Position numbers and translations under genes: made by a program. The notes beneath the pieces were generated by a model. That model made no database searches, was not told the origin of the DNA, and was given only the letters and a program-made list of their open reading frames with translations. 64,000 nt of DNA from Gemmobacter sp. 24YEA27 (GTDB lineage: Bacteria > Pseudomonadota > Alphaproteobacteria > Rhodobacterales > Rhodobacteraceae): assembly GCF_030052995.1 (NCBI RefSeq), contig NZ_JASJPW010000006.1, positions 124,001-188,000 of the forward strand, written 5' to 3'. Below are positions 17,829-26,859 of this stretch, piece after piece (the first letter of the stretch is position 1; each line of letters opens with the position of its first letter).

Positions 17829-18704
17829 GTGAATATCGACTATCTCAAGGACTTCCTGTGTCTCTCCGAGACCATGAACCTGACTGTCGCCGCAGATCTG
17901 CGTGGAACAACACAATCCAATTTCAGCAAAAGGCTCAGAAGCCTGGAGATGTGGCTGGATCATGATCTGATTGATCGAACAAGCCGACCAATTGCCCTCA
18001 CACCATATGGCGAAGCCTTTGTGATAAAGGCAAAGTCAATTCTAGAGGATCTACACGACTTCAAGAGCAACAGGACCCCGTGGGACTCATCGTCTGGCGG
18101 CGTCAAGGTTGCAACGCCCCATGCAGCCACCCATTACGCGCTTCCCAACCTGATGCATATTATCCGAGGTGTTTTGCCAAACATATTCCTGCTGCCGCAC
18201 CTCCAGAACCAGGCCGAAACCGCAGTGATGCTGAGCCGGACCGAATGCGAATTGGCCATCGCCACCAAACACAAAGGCCTCCCCCTGTCGTCGGAACTTG
18301 AGGTCTTTCGCTCTGTAGAGTTCGATAATGACCGACTTGTGATGGTGTTCAATCCGTCCAGCACCACGGTGACCGATCAACTGAACCTATTCGTCCCACA
18401 CAGAAATACCTATCTTGGCAGGATCTGGAGCGAGAACAAGCCAACCAGCATCCTAAACCCAGAGATAGGCGTGGGACTTGTGGCCGAAGTGCGCGCGCAC
18501 TGCCTTGGTGGTAATGGCATCGGCATCATACCGCAGAGTTTGGTTGAGGCAGACCTCGAGCTTGGCAGGCTTGCACAAATCGATCTGCCTGCTGACCTCA
18601 CCTACTCCTACCGCCTTTTCTGCGCCCCGAAGGCATCACCAATGGCCCGCCAGGTCTGGGATTTGGTGAAGACCTTACAGCCCATCATTCCCTCAGCAAC
18701 TTGA
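17829..18704 (+). CDS. LysR-family transcriptional regulator
   Basis: A 291-residue LysR-type regulator with an N-terminal HTH (YLKDFLCLSETMNLTVAADLRGTTQSNFSKRLRSLE) and a periplasmic-binding-like effector domain. The start is a GTG at 17829 behind AAGGAG. The DNA of this gene and the next three is visibly less GC-rich than its surroundings, a sign of separate acquisition. It stands directly before two tandem DD-carboxypeptidase genes and is the likely regulator of that block, together with a second LysR at its far end. Confidence 0.9.
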   Translation: MNIDYLKDFLCLSETMNLTVAADLRGTTQSNFSKRLRSLEMWLDHDLIDRTSRPIALTPYGEAFVIKAKSILEDLHDFKSNRTPWDSSSGGVKVATPHAATHYALPNLMHIIRGVLPNIFLLPHLQNQAETAVMLSRTECELAIATKHKGLPLSSELEVFRSVEFDNDRLVMVFNPSSTTVTDQLNLFVPHRNTYLGRIWSENKPTSILNPEIGVGLVAEVRAHCLGGNGIGIIPQSLVEADLELGRLAQIDLPADLTYSYRLFCAPKASPMARQVWDLVKTLQPIIPSAT

Positions 18705-18778
18705 CCCAGTCGCCCAATGACTTGGACAGTATCTGATTGATACATCTATGCTTCCTGCAAAAATAAGAGGCAGGAATC

Positions 18779-20014
18779 ATGCAGGTCTATATCTCGGCGA
18801 GAGCCGGGCGTTCCCGCTTGGGTATGCTCGGCACCGCCACCGCGCTTGCGCGCGCATCCTTCACGGCGGTCGGAATACTCTTCCCCTGCTCTGCAAGCGC
18901 TGAAGAGTTTGCAGCCGCAGTCCGTTCAGCCTGGATCTACGATATTCCGACACAGACGGTGATGATGGACCGGGACGCCGATGTGGCGATGCCGCCCGCG
19001 TCCATGACGAAACTGATGACACTATACATCCTGTTCGAAGCGCTCGAAGCAGGACGTGTCCAACTCACCGACCGCTTCAATGTCTCGCCCCACGCGGCCA
19101 GCCGGGGCGGGTCAACGATGTTCCTGGACACGCGAGACAGACCTACGATCGAAGAACTGATCCGGGGCATCGTCGTCATGTCAGGTAACGATGCAGCTAT
19201 CGTGGTCGCGGAAGGCCTAGCCGGAACTGAAGCTGCATTCGCCGGTTTGATGAACGCTACCGCCGAGCGGATCGGCATGGAGAACTCCCAATTCATGAAT
19301 GCGAGTGGCTGGCCAGAGGCCGGCCATGAAATGACCGCAAGGGATTTGGGAACGCTGGCGGTCAGGATTATTGAGGACTTCCCACAGTATTATCACTACT
19401 TTTCAGAGTCCGAGTTCCCATTTGATAGCAGGGCACCTGCCAATAGATTCAACAGAAACCCTATACTTCGCCTGAACATAGGCGGTGATGGCCTCAAAAC
19501 TGGCCATACCGAGGAAGCTGGGTACGGTTTTGTCGGGTCCGCCATACGAGATGATCGTCGCGTCGTCTTTGCCTTCATGGGAGCGGACGATGCCAACGCA
19601 AGAGTACAAATTGCCCGGGACATCGTGATCTGGGCATTTGGGCAGTTCAGAGCAAGGCAAGTACTGCGGAGCGGCGATGTTGTCGCCGAAGCCGAGGTTT
19701 GGCTTGGAGAGCGAGCAACCGTCCCTCTCACTGTCGAAAGCGACCTGACAATCCTCATCCCGGCAGGGCAATCAGACAACGTCCAGGCAATGTTATCCTA
19801 TATCGGCCCGATTTCAGCCCCGATTATCGCGGGGCAAGAAATCGGCAACCTTACCGTGTCGCGCGGCACGATGGAGGCATTAAGTGTCCCAGTCGTGGCA
19901 GCGGAAGGCATTCAGGTTGGTGGCTTCGATGTTCGGCTATCAGCCGCTGCGACGATACTGATCAATTCAGCAATTCGTCAGGCGTCGAGGTTACTCACCC
20001 CGGAGCAAGAATAA
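18779..20014 (+). CDS. D-alanyl-D-alanine carboxypeptidase (S11), first of tandem pair
   Basis: A 411-residue penicillin-binding protein of peptidase family S11 (DacA-like), exported by an N-terminal signal (ending about CSASA). The three active-site motifs are present: SMTK in MPPASMTKLMTLY, SGN in VMSGNDAAIVVAEG, and KTG in GLKTGHTEEAGY. A DacA-type beta-rich C-terminal domain follows (VPLTVESDLTILIP). It trims the terminal D-Ala from peptidoglycan stem peptides in the periplasm. A second S11 gene begins 14 bp later. Such cargo next to a conjugation operon could adjust cell wall or beta-lactam response. Confidence 0.93.
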   Translation: MQVYISARAGRSRLGMLGTATALARASFTAVGILFPCSASAEEFAAAVRSAWIYDIPTQTVMMDRDADVAMPPASMTKLMTLYILFEALEAGRVQLTDRFNVSPHAASRGGSTMFLDTRDRPTIEELIRGIVVMSGNDAAIVVAEGLAGTEAAFAGLMNATAERIGMENSQFMNASGWPEAGHEMTARDLGTLAVRIIEDFPQYYHYFSESEFPFDSRAPANRFNRNPILRLNIGGDGLKTGHTEEAGYGFVGSAIRDDRRVVFAFMGADDANARVQIARDIVIWAFGQFRARQVLRSGDVVAEAEVWLGERATVPLTVESDLTILIPAGQSDNVQAMLSYIGPISAPIIAGQEIGNLTVSRGTMEALSVPVVAAEGIQVGGFDVRLSAAATILINSAIRQASRLLTPEQE

Positions 20015-20028
20015 TAGAGGAAAATGCC

Positions 20029-21144
20029 ATGCAACAAAGACCCTCACTGATTTCATTCGGCATTCTCCCGTTTATTTTCTTCCTGTTTATTTGCGTTGCT
20101 TCAACAGCTACTGTCGCCAGAGCAGACAACTATGCTCATCTTGTCATCGACGCAACCACAGGAAACGTTTTGGAAGCGCAGAATGCTGATGCGTTGAGGC
20201 ACCCTGCATCGCTTACGAAGATGATGACAGTATACATCGTCTTTGAAGCGATTCGTAACGGCCGCCTGACCTGGGATCAACGGATTCGAGTATCTGAAAC
20301 CGCAGCAAGCCGCATACCGACAAAACTGTACGCTCCCGCTGGATCTACCATAACTGTCCGAGAGGCTGTCCTCGGAATGATTGTCCTTTCGGCAAACGAT
20401 GCGGCCACCGCTGTAGCAGAAGAATTCTCAGGGAATGAAGCCGCATTCGGAGAACTGATGACGCGACAGGCACGTCAGCTTGGGATGTCGAGCACCGTAT
20501 TCACGAACGCTTCGGGCCTCCCAAGTCGCGCACAAGTTACAACGGCGCGGGACATGTCCGTTCTCGCCATTGCGCTACAGAGAGATTTTCCAGAATTTTA
20601 TCAACTATTTTCGCATACAAGTATGACTTTCGCCGGACGGACTCGTTACGGACACAATCGCCTCATGTCCCGATACGAGGGCATGGATGGAATGAAAACA
20701 GGGTACACCAATTGGTCAGGTTTCAACATTGTCAGTGCCGTTTCTAACGGCAACCGGCGGGTTATAGGTGTCGTGATGGGCGGCGCAACCGCTCAGTCGC
20801 GCGACAACAGAATGGCTGAATTGCTCGACAGGGCCATCCCAAGAGCATCAAACGCGCCCGGCGGACCTACGCTTCCTAGGCAAATTCTGTCGACCGCCGT
20901 GCTCGTTTCTCCGCGTCCTCCAACACGACCTCAACGCTTCGGCGCAAGCGATGCAGCCACGCCACTGACAGCCGTTTTTGTATCTTTGCGCCCCCGCGAG
21001 CGACCGGAGAACTTAGCTGTGGACCACGCCGTCAGGATCGCATTGCTGAGCGTCTCCGCTGATGAAGACATCCCATTCCAGATTGTTAGTGCCAGTGAAA
21101 TCGACGCAGCAGTGTCTCAAGCCCTAGCCTCCATCCCAAACTAG
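20029..21144 (+). CDS. D-alanyl-D-alanine carboxypeptidase (S11), second of tandem pair
   Basis: A 371-residue S11 peptidase. The start at 20029 is chosen because it opens directly with a signal peptide (hydrophobic FGILPFIFFLFIC, then TVARA). Motifs: SLTK in HPASLTKMMTVY, SAN in VLSANDAATAVAEE, and KTG in GMKTGYTNWSGFN. Instead of the DacA C-terminal domain of its neighbour it has a Pro/Arg-rich linker (about residues 285-330) and a short tail. The two genes are co-transcribed (14-bp gap) but clearly divergent, so this is not a recent duplication. A periplasmic peptidoglycan-trimming function is expected. Confidence 0.92.
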   Translation: MQQRPSLISFGILPFIFFLFICVASTATVARADNYAHLVIDATTGNVLEAQNADALRHPASLTKMMTVYIVFEAIRNGRLTWDQRIRVSETAASRIPTKLYAPAGSTITVREAVLGMIVLSANDAATAVAEEFSGNEAAFGELMTRQARQLGMSSTVFTNASGLPSRAQVTTARDMSVLAIALQRDFPEFYQLFSHTSMTFAGRTRYGHNRLMSRYEGMDGMKTGYTNWSGFNIVSAVSNGNRRVIGVVMGGATAQSRDNRMAELLDRAIPRASNAPGGPTLPRQILSTAVLVSPRPPTRPQRFGASDAATPLTAVFVSLRPRERPENLAVDHAVRIALLSVSADEDIPFQIVSASEIDAAVSQALASIPN

Positions 21145-21212
21145 CAAAAAGCGCATATTCCACATCGAGAAGAAGGCATCGCGCATATCGGTCCGCAGGA
21201 AGGAAGGATGTC

Positions 21213-22127
21213 ATGAAGGAGACCGTGCAGCACCCAGAGATCGAGTTGCGTCACCTCCGGCATTTCGTTGCGGCAGCGGAGCATGGCAGCTTTCGTAAAG
21301 CGGGGGTTGCCCTCGGACTGTCACAATCTGCCATCAGCAGGTGTATAGCTGAACTTGAAGACCAGATCGGAGCCTCGTTGTTCCATCGACACACATGGGG
21401 TGTTTCACAGACCTTTGCCGGTGAACGCTTCCTCACCACCGCCCGTAAAACTCTCAGGATTGTTGGCGACGGCGCAAATAACATTGCAGCGGCAGGTCGA
21501 GGGGAGAACGGGTGTGTGAAAATTGGAATATACTCGTCCATTGCGTCAGGATTTGTCACCGAGCTGCTGCGCCAATACGGTGATAGGCACAGAGACGTGC
21601 AAATCGAGATAATCGACGGTGCTGCCGCTGAGCACGCTGCTGCGATCCGGCGCCTGCACCTGGACGTTGCCTTTCTCGCTGGGGAACGTGATTGGTCCGA
21701 TTGTGAGCGCGTGCAGTTGTGGTCTGAACAGATTTTCGTGGCACTGCCAGGCGATCATTGCCTTGCGATCCGTACGGCACTGGCTTGGCGTGACCTGGCG
21801 GATGAGACTTTTGTTGTGAGCGCAATCGCTCCGGGTGACGAAGTCCGCGCACACCTTATGCGCGAACTGAATGGTCTTGGCGGATGTCCCGACATCGAGG
21901 TTCAATCCGTCGGATTCGATAACCTTCTTCCCTTGGTTGCGCTTGGTCGAGGTCTAACACTTGTCTGCGAGGCGATGACGGCCACCCGGTTTCCTGGTGT
22001 CAGCTACCGCCCGATCGTGGACGAAGTGATACCCTTCTCCGCCGTTTGGTCGGCCAAGAACGACAACCCGGCATTCAGGCGGCTGCTCAGCCTCGCAAAG
22101 ATGATGGCTGTCAGACCGACACTTTAG
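21213..22127 (+). CDS. LysR-family transcriptional regulator
   Basis: A 304-residue LysR-type regulator: HTH in LRHLRHFVAAAEHGSFRKAGVALGLSQSAISRCIAELE, followed by a substrate-binding-like effector domain. The ATG at 21213 follows GGAAGGAAGG. It lies 68 bp after the second carboxypeptidase on the same strand. Its 3' end overlaps the convergent DUF2274 gene by 17 bp, so this is the junction between cargo and conjugation operon. Confidence 0.92.
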   Translation: MKETVQHPEIELRHLRHFVAAAEHGSFRKAGVALGLSQSAISRCIAELEDQIGASLFHRHTWGVSQTFAGERFLTTARKTLRIVGDGANNIAAAGRGENGCVKIGIYSSIASGFVTELLRQYGDRHRDVQIEIIDGAAAEHAAAIRRLHLDVAFLAGERDWSDCERVQLWSEQIFVALPGDHCLAIRTALAWRDLADETFVVSAIAPGDEVRAHLMRELNGLGGCPDIEVQSVGFDNLLPLVALGRGLTLVCEAMTATRFPGVSYRPIVDEVIPFSAVWSAKNDNPAFRRLLSLAKMMAVRPTL

Positions 22128-22347
22128 TTGCCGGACCCGAACGCCGCGCTTTGGCGAAGCCGCGATCCGTGGCAATGAATCGCTCCAGCATCGGGACGAT
22201 CAGCCTTACCGGGTCGACCGGAGGAGCGCCGGGATCGGCCAGCAGTCGGCCATAGTCGACAAGGCTCCGATGCAGATCAGCCGGCAATTCCACTGTCAAT
22301 TTGACGGGCTTGTCGTCAGACAGCCGCCCGAGTTTCAGCTTGGTCAT
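22111..22347 (-). CDS. DUF2274 protein, last gene of the trb operon
   Basis: A 78-residue DUF2274 protein (TKLKLGRLSDDKPVKLTVELPADLHRSLVDYGRLL...). The family habitually follows trbI in alphaproteobacterial conjugation clusters, as it does here, 2 bp after the trbI stop. The RHH-like pattern (KLTVELPADLHRSLVDY) suggests DNA binding, perhaps autoregulation of transfer. The ATG at 22347 is preferred to an upstream TTG. A GGAGG ribosome binding site lies within the end of trbI. It converges on and slightly overlaps the LysR gene. Confidence 0.85.
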   Translation of the reverse strand: MTKLKLGRLSDDKPVKLTVELPADLHRSLVDYGRLLADPGAPPVDPVRLIVPMLERFIATDRGFAKARRSGPATKVSV

Positions 22348-22349
22348 GA

Positions 22350-23474
22350 TCAACCTCCTGCGGGCTCAAAGACAAGATCCCGGGTCACAATAATCCTGAC
22401 CGAGAAGCCCGGCCGGATGGTCAGGGTCGGCGCGACCTGCAACTGGCGCTGTACGATCTGCTGCCCCGCCTGATTGATCGTGTCCTGCGCCCCATCGCGG
22501 ATGGCCCGGACCAGCCGGTCCTCGTCGCTGGAGGCGAGTTCGGCCCCCACAGCGAGCAGTGTGGAGAGGCCCGCCGCCCGCATCAGATCCCACCAATGGT
22601 AATCGACGCCATCTTCAAGACCCGCATAGCCGCTGGCATCCGCGCCCGGCAGGCGCTCCAAAACGATCGACCGGCCACCGGGAAGGATCAGTCGGTTCCA
22701 GACCAGCAGAACCCGCCGCTGACCAAAGGTCACATCGTCATCATACTGCCCGATGATGCGCGTGCCCTGCGGGATGAGGAGCAGGCTGCCGGTGGGGCTG
22801 TCATAGACGTTTTCCGTCACCTGCGCGGTGATCTGGCCGGGAAGGTCAGAGCGGATGCCGGTGATCAGGGCTGCCGGGATGACGGCCCCGGCCTGAAGGA
22901 TATAGGGGGACGCCGGCGGCGCGACACGATCCGGGGAAACGGTCTGGCGATCCACCGGGCCGTTCAGGAAACCCGAGGCACCATCCTGCGGCCCCGCGAC
23001 ACCGCCGAGGTCGAGCCCGCCAAGCCCGGCCAGTGTCGGTCCCGCTCCGGTGCCGGTGCGGGGGCCGGTCTGGAAGAACACATTACTCAGCCGAGCCGCT
23101 TCTTCCTCGGCAAGACGGCGTTGCTCCTCGGGATCGACCGTCGGCGTGGTGATGGGCGGTGGAACAACGGGCTGCCCCCGGTTTTGCGCGTCAAGGATTG
23201 GGCGCCCGAGATCACCGGGCAGTGCCGGTCCTAGGACAGGGCCGGTATAGTCGCGCGGGAGACCGGCGAGACCATCCGCCGTGGGCCGGTTCTCGGTCGA
23301 GTAGAATTCTCCGCCGCCTGGTCCGGCGTCACGGGTTTGAAGCGCGTAGATCAGCGCGCCGCCGATGCAGAGCAGGGCGACAGCGCCGACGCCTGCCAGC
23401 ATCTTGCGCGACAGGCGGGTGACGCGGGGCGGATCGGCGCGCAACCGCATGGGGGCGGCAGGTTTCTCGCTCAT
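22350..23474 (-). CDS. trbI: TrbI, VirB10-like T4SS channel protein
   Basis: A 374-residue VirB10/TrbI homologue that spans the envelope and forms the outer part of the secretion channel. It has a short cytoplasmic N-terminus, one transmembrane helix (LAGVGAVALLCIGGALIYAL), a Pro-rich periplasmic segment, and the conserved TrbI core (QAGAVIPAALITGIRSDLPGQI...GTRIIGQYDDDV, later GVDYHWWDLMRAA). It is the penultimate gene of the operon, and its start overlaps the trbG stop by 4 bp. Confidence 0.95.
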   Translation of the reverse strand: MSEKPAAPMRLRADPPRVTRLSRKMLAGVGAVALLCIGGALIYALQTRDAGPGGGEFYSTENRPTADGLAGLPRDYTGPVLGPALPGDLGRPILDAQNRGQPVVPPPITTPTVDPEEQRRLAEEEAARLSNVFFQTGPRTGTGAGPTLAGLGGLDLGGVAGPQDGASGFLNGPVDRQTVSPDRVAPPASPYILQAGAVIPAALITGIRSDLPGQITAQVTENVYDSPTGSLLLIPQGTRIIGQYDDDVTFGQRRVLLVWNRLILPGGRSIVLERLPGADASGYAGLEDGVDYHWWDLMRAAGLSTLLAVGAELASSDEDRLVRAIRDGAQDTINQAGQQIVQRQLQVAPTLTIRPGFSVRIIVTRDLVFEPAGG

Positions 23475-24499
23475 GTCGGCGATCCTCCCGCCGTTGGCGC
23501 AGAAGTTACCGCTTCAGCCTGCGTCGGTTCCAAGCGGATGATCCTGACGACCTGCTGGCGGTCGCCGCTGCCAAGGCGCAGCTCGGCCGCCCCAAACAGC
23601 CGGTCCACGATCAGGACGTTCTGATGGATCCGTGAATTGACGATCTGCGGCTCGCCATCACTGCCCAGGACGAAGAGCGGTGGCATCTCGCCCTGAACGA
23701 TCCCGCGCGGGAAGACGACATAGACGCGGCGGCCATCATCAAAAACGGCAACCGGACGCCATGGCGGGCTCGCGCCGGGAAGCTGCAGACCGTAGCGATA
23801 ATTGCGGGCGGACTCCGCGGGGATAGTGGGTGCAGTCGGCACGCTCGGACGCTGGCCCGGCGGAGGTGCGGGATAGGACCAGGCCACGGCAGGCATGTAG
23901 AGCGCCTCGCGGGCGCGCAGCTCAATCATATAGATGCGCCGGTCGGTGGTGATGACGAGGTTGGTGGAAATGTCCGGCCGCGTCGGCTTGACGAGGATCT
24001 GGACCCGCCGGTTCGCACCGCTGCCGCTTTCGGTGTCGCCAATGACCCAGCGTGCAGTATCGCCCGCCGCAATCGGCCCGGCTCCGGTCAGACTTTCGCC
24101 CGGCTCCAGCGCAATAGTGGTGATCTGCCCGACTGCAGCATAGACCTGATAGAGTGCGCCCTCGCTCCAGGGGTAGATCTGGATCGCGTTGTAATAGCCT
24201 TCCCGACGCGGCTCGATTCGGGCAGCGGCATTGGCGTTCTCGACCCTACCATCCGGCGTGCCGGCGGCTGTGCCACCGCGTGCGACTGTCCATGCGGGCG
24301 GGACATGCAGTGGCCGGGGCCGCGTATCTGCCACCGCCGTCGTCGTAGTTGCCACTGGCGGCACGTCATCGTCATAGGTGAACTGCGGCACCTGGTTCCT
24401 GGCACATCCCGCCAGCACGGAGACGGAGAGCAGCAAAGCCGCAACAACGGGTTTACGGAAAGCCGGGACTGCGGCTTTGCAGGATACCAGAGGGGTCAT
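23471..24499 (-). CDS. trbG: TrbG, VirB9-like outer-membrane T4SS protein
   Basis: A 342-residue TrbG. A lipoprotein signal is visible (LLLSVSVLAGC), as often in Trb systems. The CagX/VirB9 core includes TRWVIGDTESGSG, VLVKPTRPDISTNLVITTDRR and the C-terminal RRVYVVFPRGIVQGEMPPLFV. The ATG at 24499 is chosen because it overlaps the trbF stop (ATGA), the coupling used all through this operon. It forms the outer-membrane ring with TrbI and the lipoprotein. Confidence 0.94.
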   Translation of the reverse strand: MTPLVSCKAAVPAFRKPVVAALLLSVSVLAGCARNQVPQFTYDDDVPPVATTTTAVADTRPRPLHVPPAWTVARGGTAAGTPDGRVENANAAARIEPRREGYYNAIQIYPWSEGALYQVYAAVGQITTIALEPGESLTGAGPIAAGDTARWVIGDTESGSGANRRVQILVKPTRPDISTNLVITTDRRIYMIELRAREALYMPAVAWSYPAPPPGQRPSVPTAPTIPAESARNYRYGLQLPGASPPWRPVAVFDDGRRVYVVFPRGIVQGEMPPLFVLGSDGEPQIVNSRIHQNVLIVDRLFGAAELRLGSGDRQQVVRIIRLEPTQAEAVTSAPTAGGSPT

Positions 24500-25185
24500 T
24501 GGCTCATCTCCCGCGACCATGAAATTGCGTTGACGTAGATCCCGAGCGGATTGGCACGCAGACGCTCGGCGTCCCGCGGGGTCTGGATCACGACGGTCAG
24601 GATCGCGGTCCAGCGCTCGGTCGTGGATAGCTGGCCGCTCTCGAAATGCCGCTCGGTCCAGGCGACGCGGAAACTGTCCGGCGAGGCCCGGATGACCGAG
24701 GAAACCTCGACCGCCACCTGCTGGCGACCAACGCGGGTGAAGGGATCATTGGTGCGGGCATGTTCGTTGAGCGCCGCCGCACCACGATCCGTGGTGAATT
24801 CATAAGCGCGCAGCCAGTTCTGACGCACGATGATGGCGTCCGCCGGGATCGCCCGAACCTGCTCGATGAAGCGACCGAGATGGAAGGCAATTTGCGGATC
24901 GGTCGGCCGGTAATCGGCAGTGGCAGGCGCGACGGTCTGGGCTTGGCCGAGAGTGTCGACCTGAACCACCCAGGGCACCACGGTTCCTCGCGCCGATTGC
25001 CAGACCAGCGCCGAGGCAAAACCGGCCGAGAGGATCAGGCAGCCGAAGGCCATATAGCGCCAGTTGCGGGCCTGAACCCGGGCCGAGCCGATGCGCTCAT
25101 CCCAGACCTGTGCGGCATTTTGATAGGGTGTCTCTGGTTGCGGCACCTTGCCGAAATGGGTGGATGGACGTTTGAAGATGTTCAT
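24496..25185 (-). CDS. trbF: TrbF, VirB8-like T4SS assembly factor
   Basis: A 229-residue VirB8-type inner-membrane protein: a short cytoplasmic N-terminus, one transmembrane helix (YMAFGCLILSAGFASALVW) and a periplasmic NTF2-like domain (WLRAYEFTTDRGAAALNEHA, later RWTAILTVVIQTPRDAERLRANPLGIYV). It nucleates T4SS assembly. The start overlaps the trbL stop, and the stop overlaps the trbG start. Confidence 0.95.
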   Translation of the reverse strand: MNIFKRPSTHFGKVPQPETPYQNAAQVWDERIGSARVQARNWRYMAFGCLILSAGFASALVWQSARGTVVPWVVQVDTLGQAQTVAPATADYRPTDPQIAFHLGRFIEQVRAIPADAIIVRQNWLRAYEFTTDRGAAALNEHARTNDPFTRVGRQQVAVEVSSVIRASPDSFRVAWTERHFESGQLSTTERWTAILTVVIQTPRDAERLRANPLGIYVNAISWSREMSQ

Positions 25186-26537
25186 ATGCGGTCACTTTCG
25201 GAAAGGCTGATCGAGGAACCGCCGCCACGGCTGTCGCCGGACCGGACGGCATGGGCGGCGACCCTGACGCCCTGGCTCACGGTGCGGCTGCGCTGCATGC
25301 GCTGTGCCCAGGCGGGTGGGCTTCCGGCTGGGGCTGCTGCATCGAGTGCGGATGGTGCGCCTCCGACAGTTCCCATCGAGGTGGTGCCTCCTGTGGCGGC
25401 GAAGCCGCCCCGCGCCCCTCCCGCATGGCTGGATTTGACGCTCTCAGTGGTACGGGCGGCGGCACGTTTCAGGGGCGATACGGCAGCAGATGCGCCGGCG
25501 CGGGCAACGCCACCGAGACCGGCGGCCACGCCCGCGCCGCCGGTCGCGCCCATAGAGCCCAGGGTATAGGCAGAGGATGCGGCACCTGCGGCAGATGCCC
25601 CACCACGCGCCAGGGCCGCTCCACCGGAAAGGGCAGCGCCGCCGCCACGGGCGGCCAGCATGGTCGCGCCGCCCGCGGCAACGGCAGCTCCGCCAACCGC
25701 GAGGCCGGTCCCAACGGCAGCACCGGCGCTGAGCTGGGGACCACCCGAGACAAGGCCGGAGGCGATGCCGGGACCGAAGATCCCGAGACCGAGAAGGGAA
25801 AGAGCAGCCAGCACGATGGCCATGGCGTCGTCGATGGTCGGTGTCGCACCACCGAACCCGGCGGTGAACTGGCCGAACAGGGTCGAGCCGATGCCGATGA
25901 TCACGGCGAGGACCAGCACCTTGATGCCGCTGGAGACGACATTGCCCAGCACGCGCTCGGCCATGAAGGCGGTTTTGCCGAAGAGGCCGAAGGGGATCAG
26001 GACGAAGCCTGCGAGCGTGGTCAGCTTGAACTCGATCAGGGTGACGAAGAGCTGCACGGCGAGAATGAAGAAGGCGAGGATCACCAGCGCCCAGGCGAAG
26101 AACAGGCAGAGGATCTGCACCAGATTCTCAAAGACGGCGATCCAGCCCATCAGGTCGGAGATGGAGTCGAGCAGCGGCCTACCCGCATCCAGGCCGATCT
26201 GGGCGACACGGCCCGGCCGCAGCAGATCCGCTGCCGAGAACCCGGTGCCCGAGGCCATGAGGCCGAGACCGGCGAAGCTCTCGAAGACGATCCGGGCGAG
26301 ATTGTTCCAGTTTGAGATGATATAGGCGAAGACCCCGACGAAGATGGTTTTCTTCACGAGGCGGGCGAGGATGTCGTCATCGGCACCCCAGGCCCAGAAC
26401 AGGGCCGCAAGCGTCACGTCGATGACGATCAGCGTCGTGGCGATGAAGGCGACCTCGCCACCCAGCAGACCGAAGCCGGAGTCGATATATCTGGTGAAGA
26501 TGCCGAGAAAGCTGTCGATAACGCCGGTTCCGCCCAT
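25182..26537 (-). CDS. trbL: TrbL, VirB6-like polytopic membrane protein
   Basis: A 451-residue inner-membrane channel component. The N-terminal two thirds carry about six hydrophobic segments (VAFIATTLIVIDVTLAALFW, IVFVGVFAYII-like, VILAFFILAVQLFVTLI, VLVLAVIIGIGSTLF, AIVLAALSLLGLGIFG). The C-terminal third is a low-complexity Ala/Gly-rich tail with Ser/Arg, a familiar TrbL trait. It supports DNA passage across the inner membrane. It sits between trbK and trbF with 2- to 4-bp spacing. Confidence 0.94.
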   Translation of the reverse strand: MGGTGVIDSFLGIFTRYIDSGFGLLGGEVAFIATTLIVIDVTLAALFWAWGADDDILARLVKKTIFVGVFAYIISNWNNLARIVFESFAGLGLMASGTGFSAADLLRPGRVAQIGLDAGRPLLDSISDLMGWIAVFENLVQILCLFFAWALVILAFFILAVQLFVTLIEFKLTTLAGFVLIPFGLFGKTAFMAERVLGNVVSSGIKVLVLAVIIGIGSTLFGQFTAGFGGATPTIDDAMAIVLAALSLLGLGIFGPGIASGLVSGGPQLSAGAAVGTGLAVGGAAVAAGGATMLAARGGGAALSGGAALARGGASAAGAASSAYTLGSMGATGGAGVAAGLGGVARAGASAAVSPLKRAAARTTESVKSSHAGGARGGFAATGGTTSMGTVGGAPSALDAAAPAGSPPAWAQRMQRSRTVSQGVRVAAHAVRSGDSRGGGSSISLSESDRI

Positions 26538-26539
26538 GA

Positions 26540-26842
26540 TTACTGCCCTCCGGTCGGGCCAGCGTCAGGTTGGGCGGATGCCGACGGTGCAGGTATCCGG
26601 CCCAGAAAGCGGTCACGGTTCCCGGCCCAGAGGCGCAAGCATTCCACATCATCGGCCGCCGCCTCTCCCATTTCCTGGCAGCGTCGCAGCTCAAGGCGAA
26701 GCGGATCTGCCGGTGCCTGAAGCGCCGGAGCGGCAGGTGCTGGCGTGGACACATCCTCGCGCGTCATCTCGATGACCGCCGCAGTGATCGCGATGGCGAC
26801 AAACACCACTGCGGCGATCCGGGCCAGCACCTTCCCTTCCAT
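26540..26842 (-). CDS. trbK: TrbK-alt, putative entry-exclusion protein
   Basis: A 100-residue protein with one N-terminal transmembrane helix (IAAVVFVAIAITAAVIEM), a Pro/Ala linker and the TrbK-alt pattern LELRRCQEMGEAAADDVECLRLWAGNRDRF, including two cysteines. It is thought to act in entry exclusion or as a small inner-membrane T4SS part. Its position between trbJ and trbL is the standard one. Confidence 0.9.
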   Translation of the reverse strand: MEGKVLARIAAVVFVAIAITAAVIEMTREDVSTPAPAAPALQAPADPLRLELRRCQEMGEAAADDVECLRLWAGNRDRFLGRIPAPSASAQPDAGPTGGQ

Positions 26843-26859
26843 GATCTGCCCTCCGGGTA

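Noticed and set aside
25251..26315. 354-codon plus-strand frame rich in Gly/Ala
   Set aside because: Antisense of trbL, whose Ala/Gly-rich tail generates long open antisense frames.
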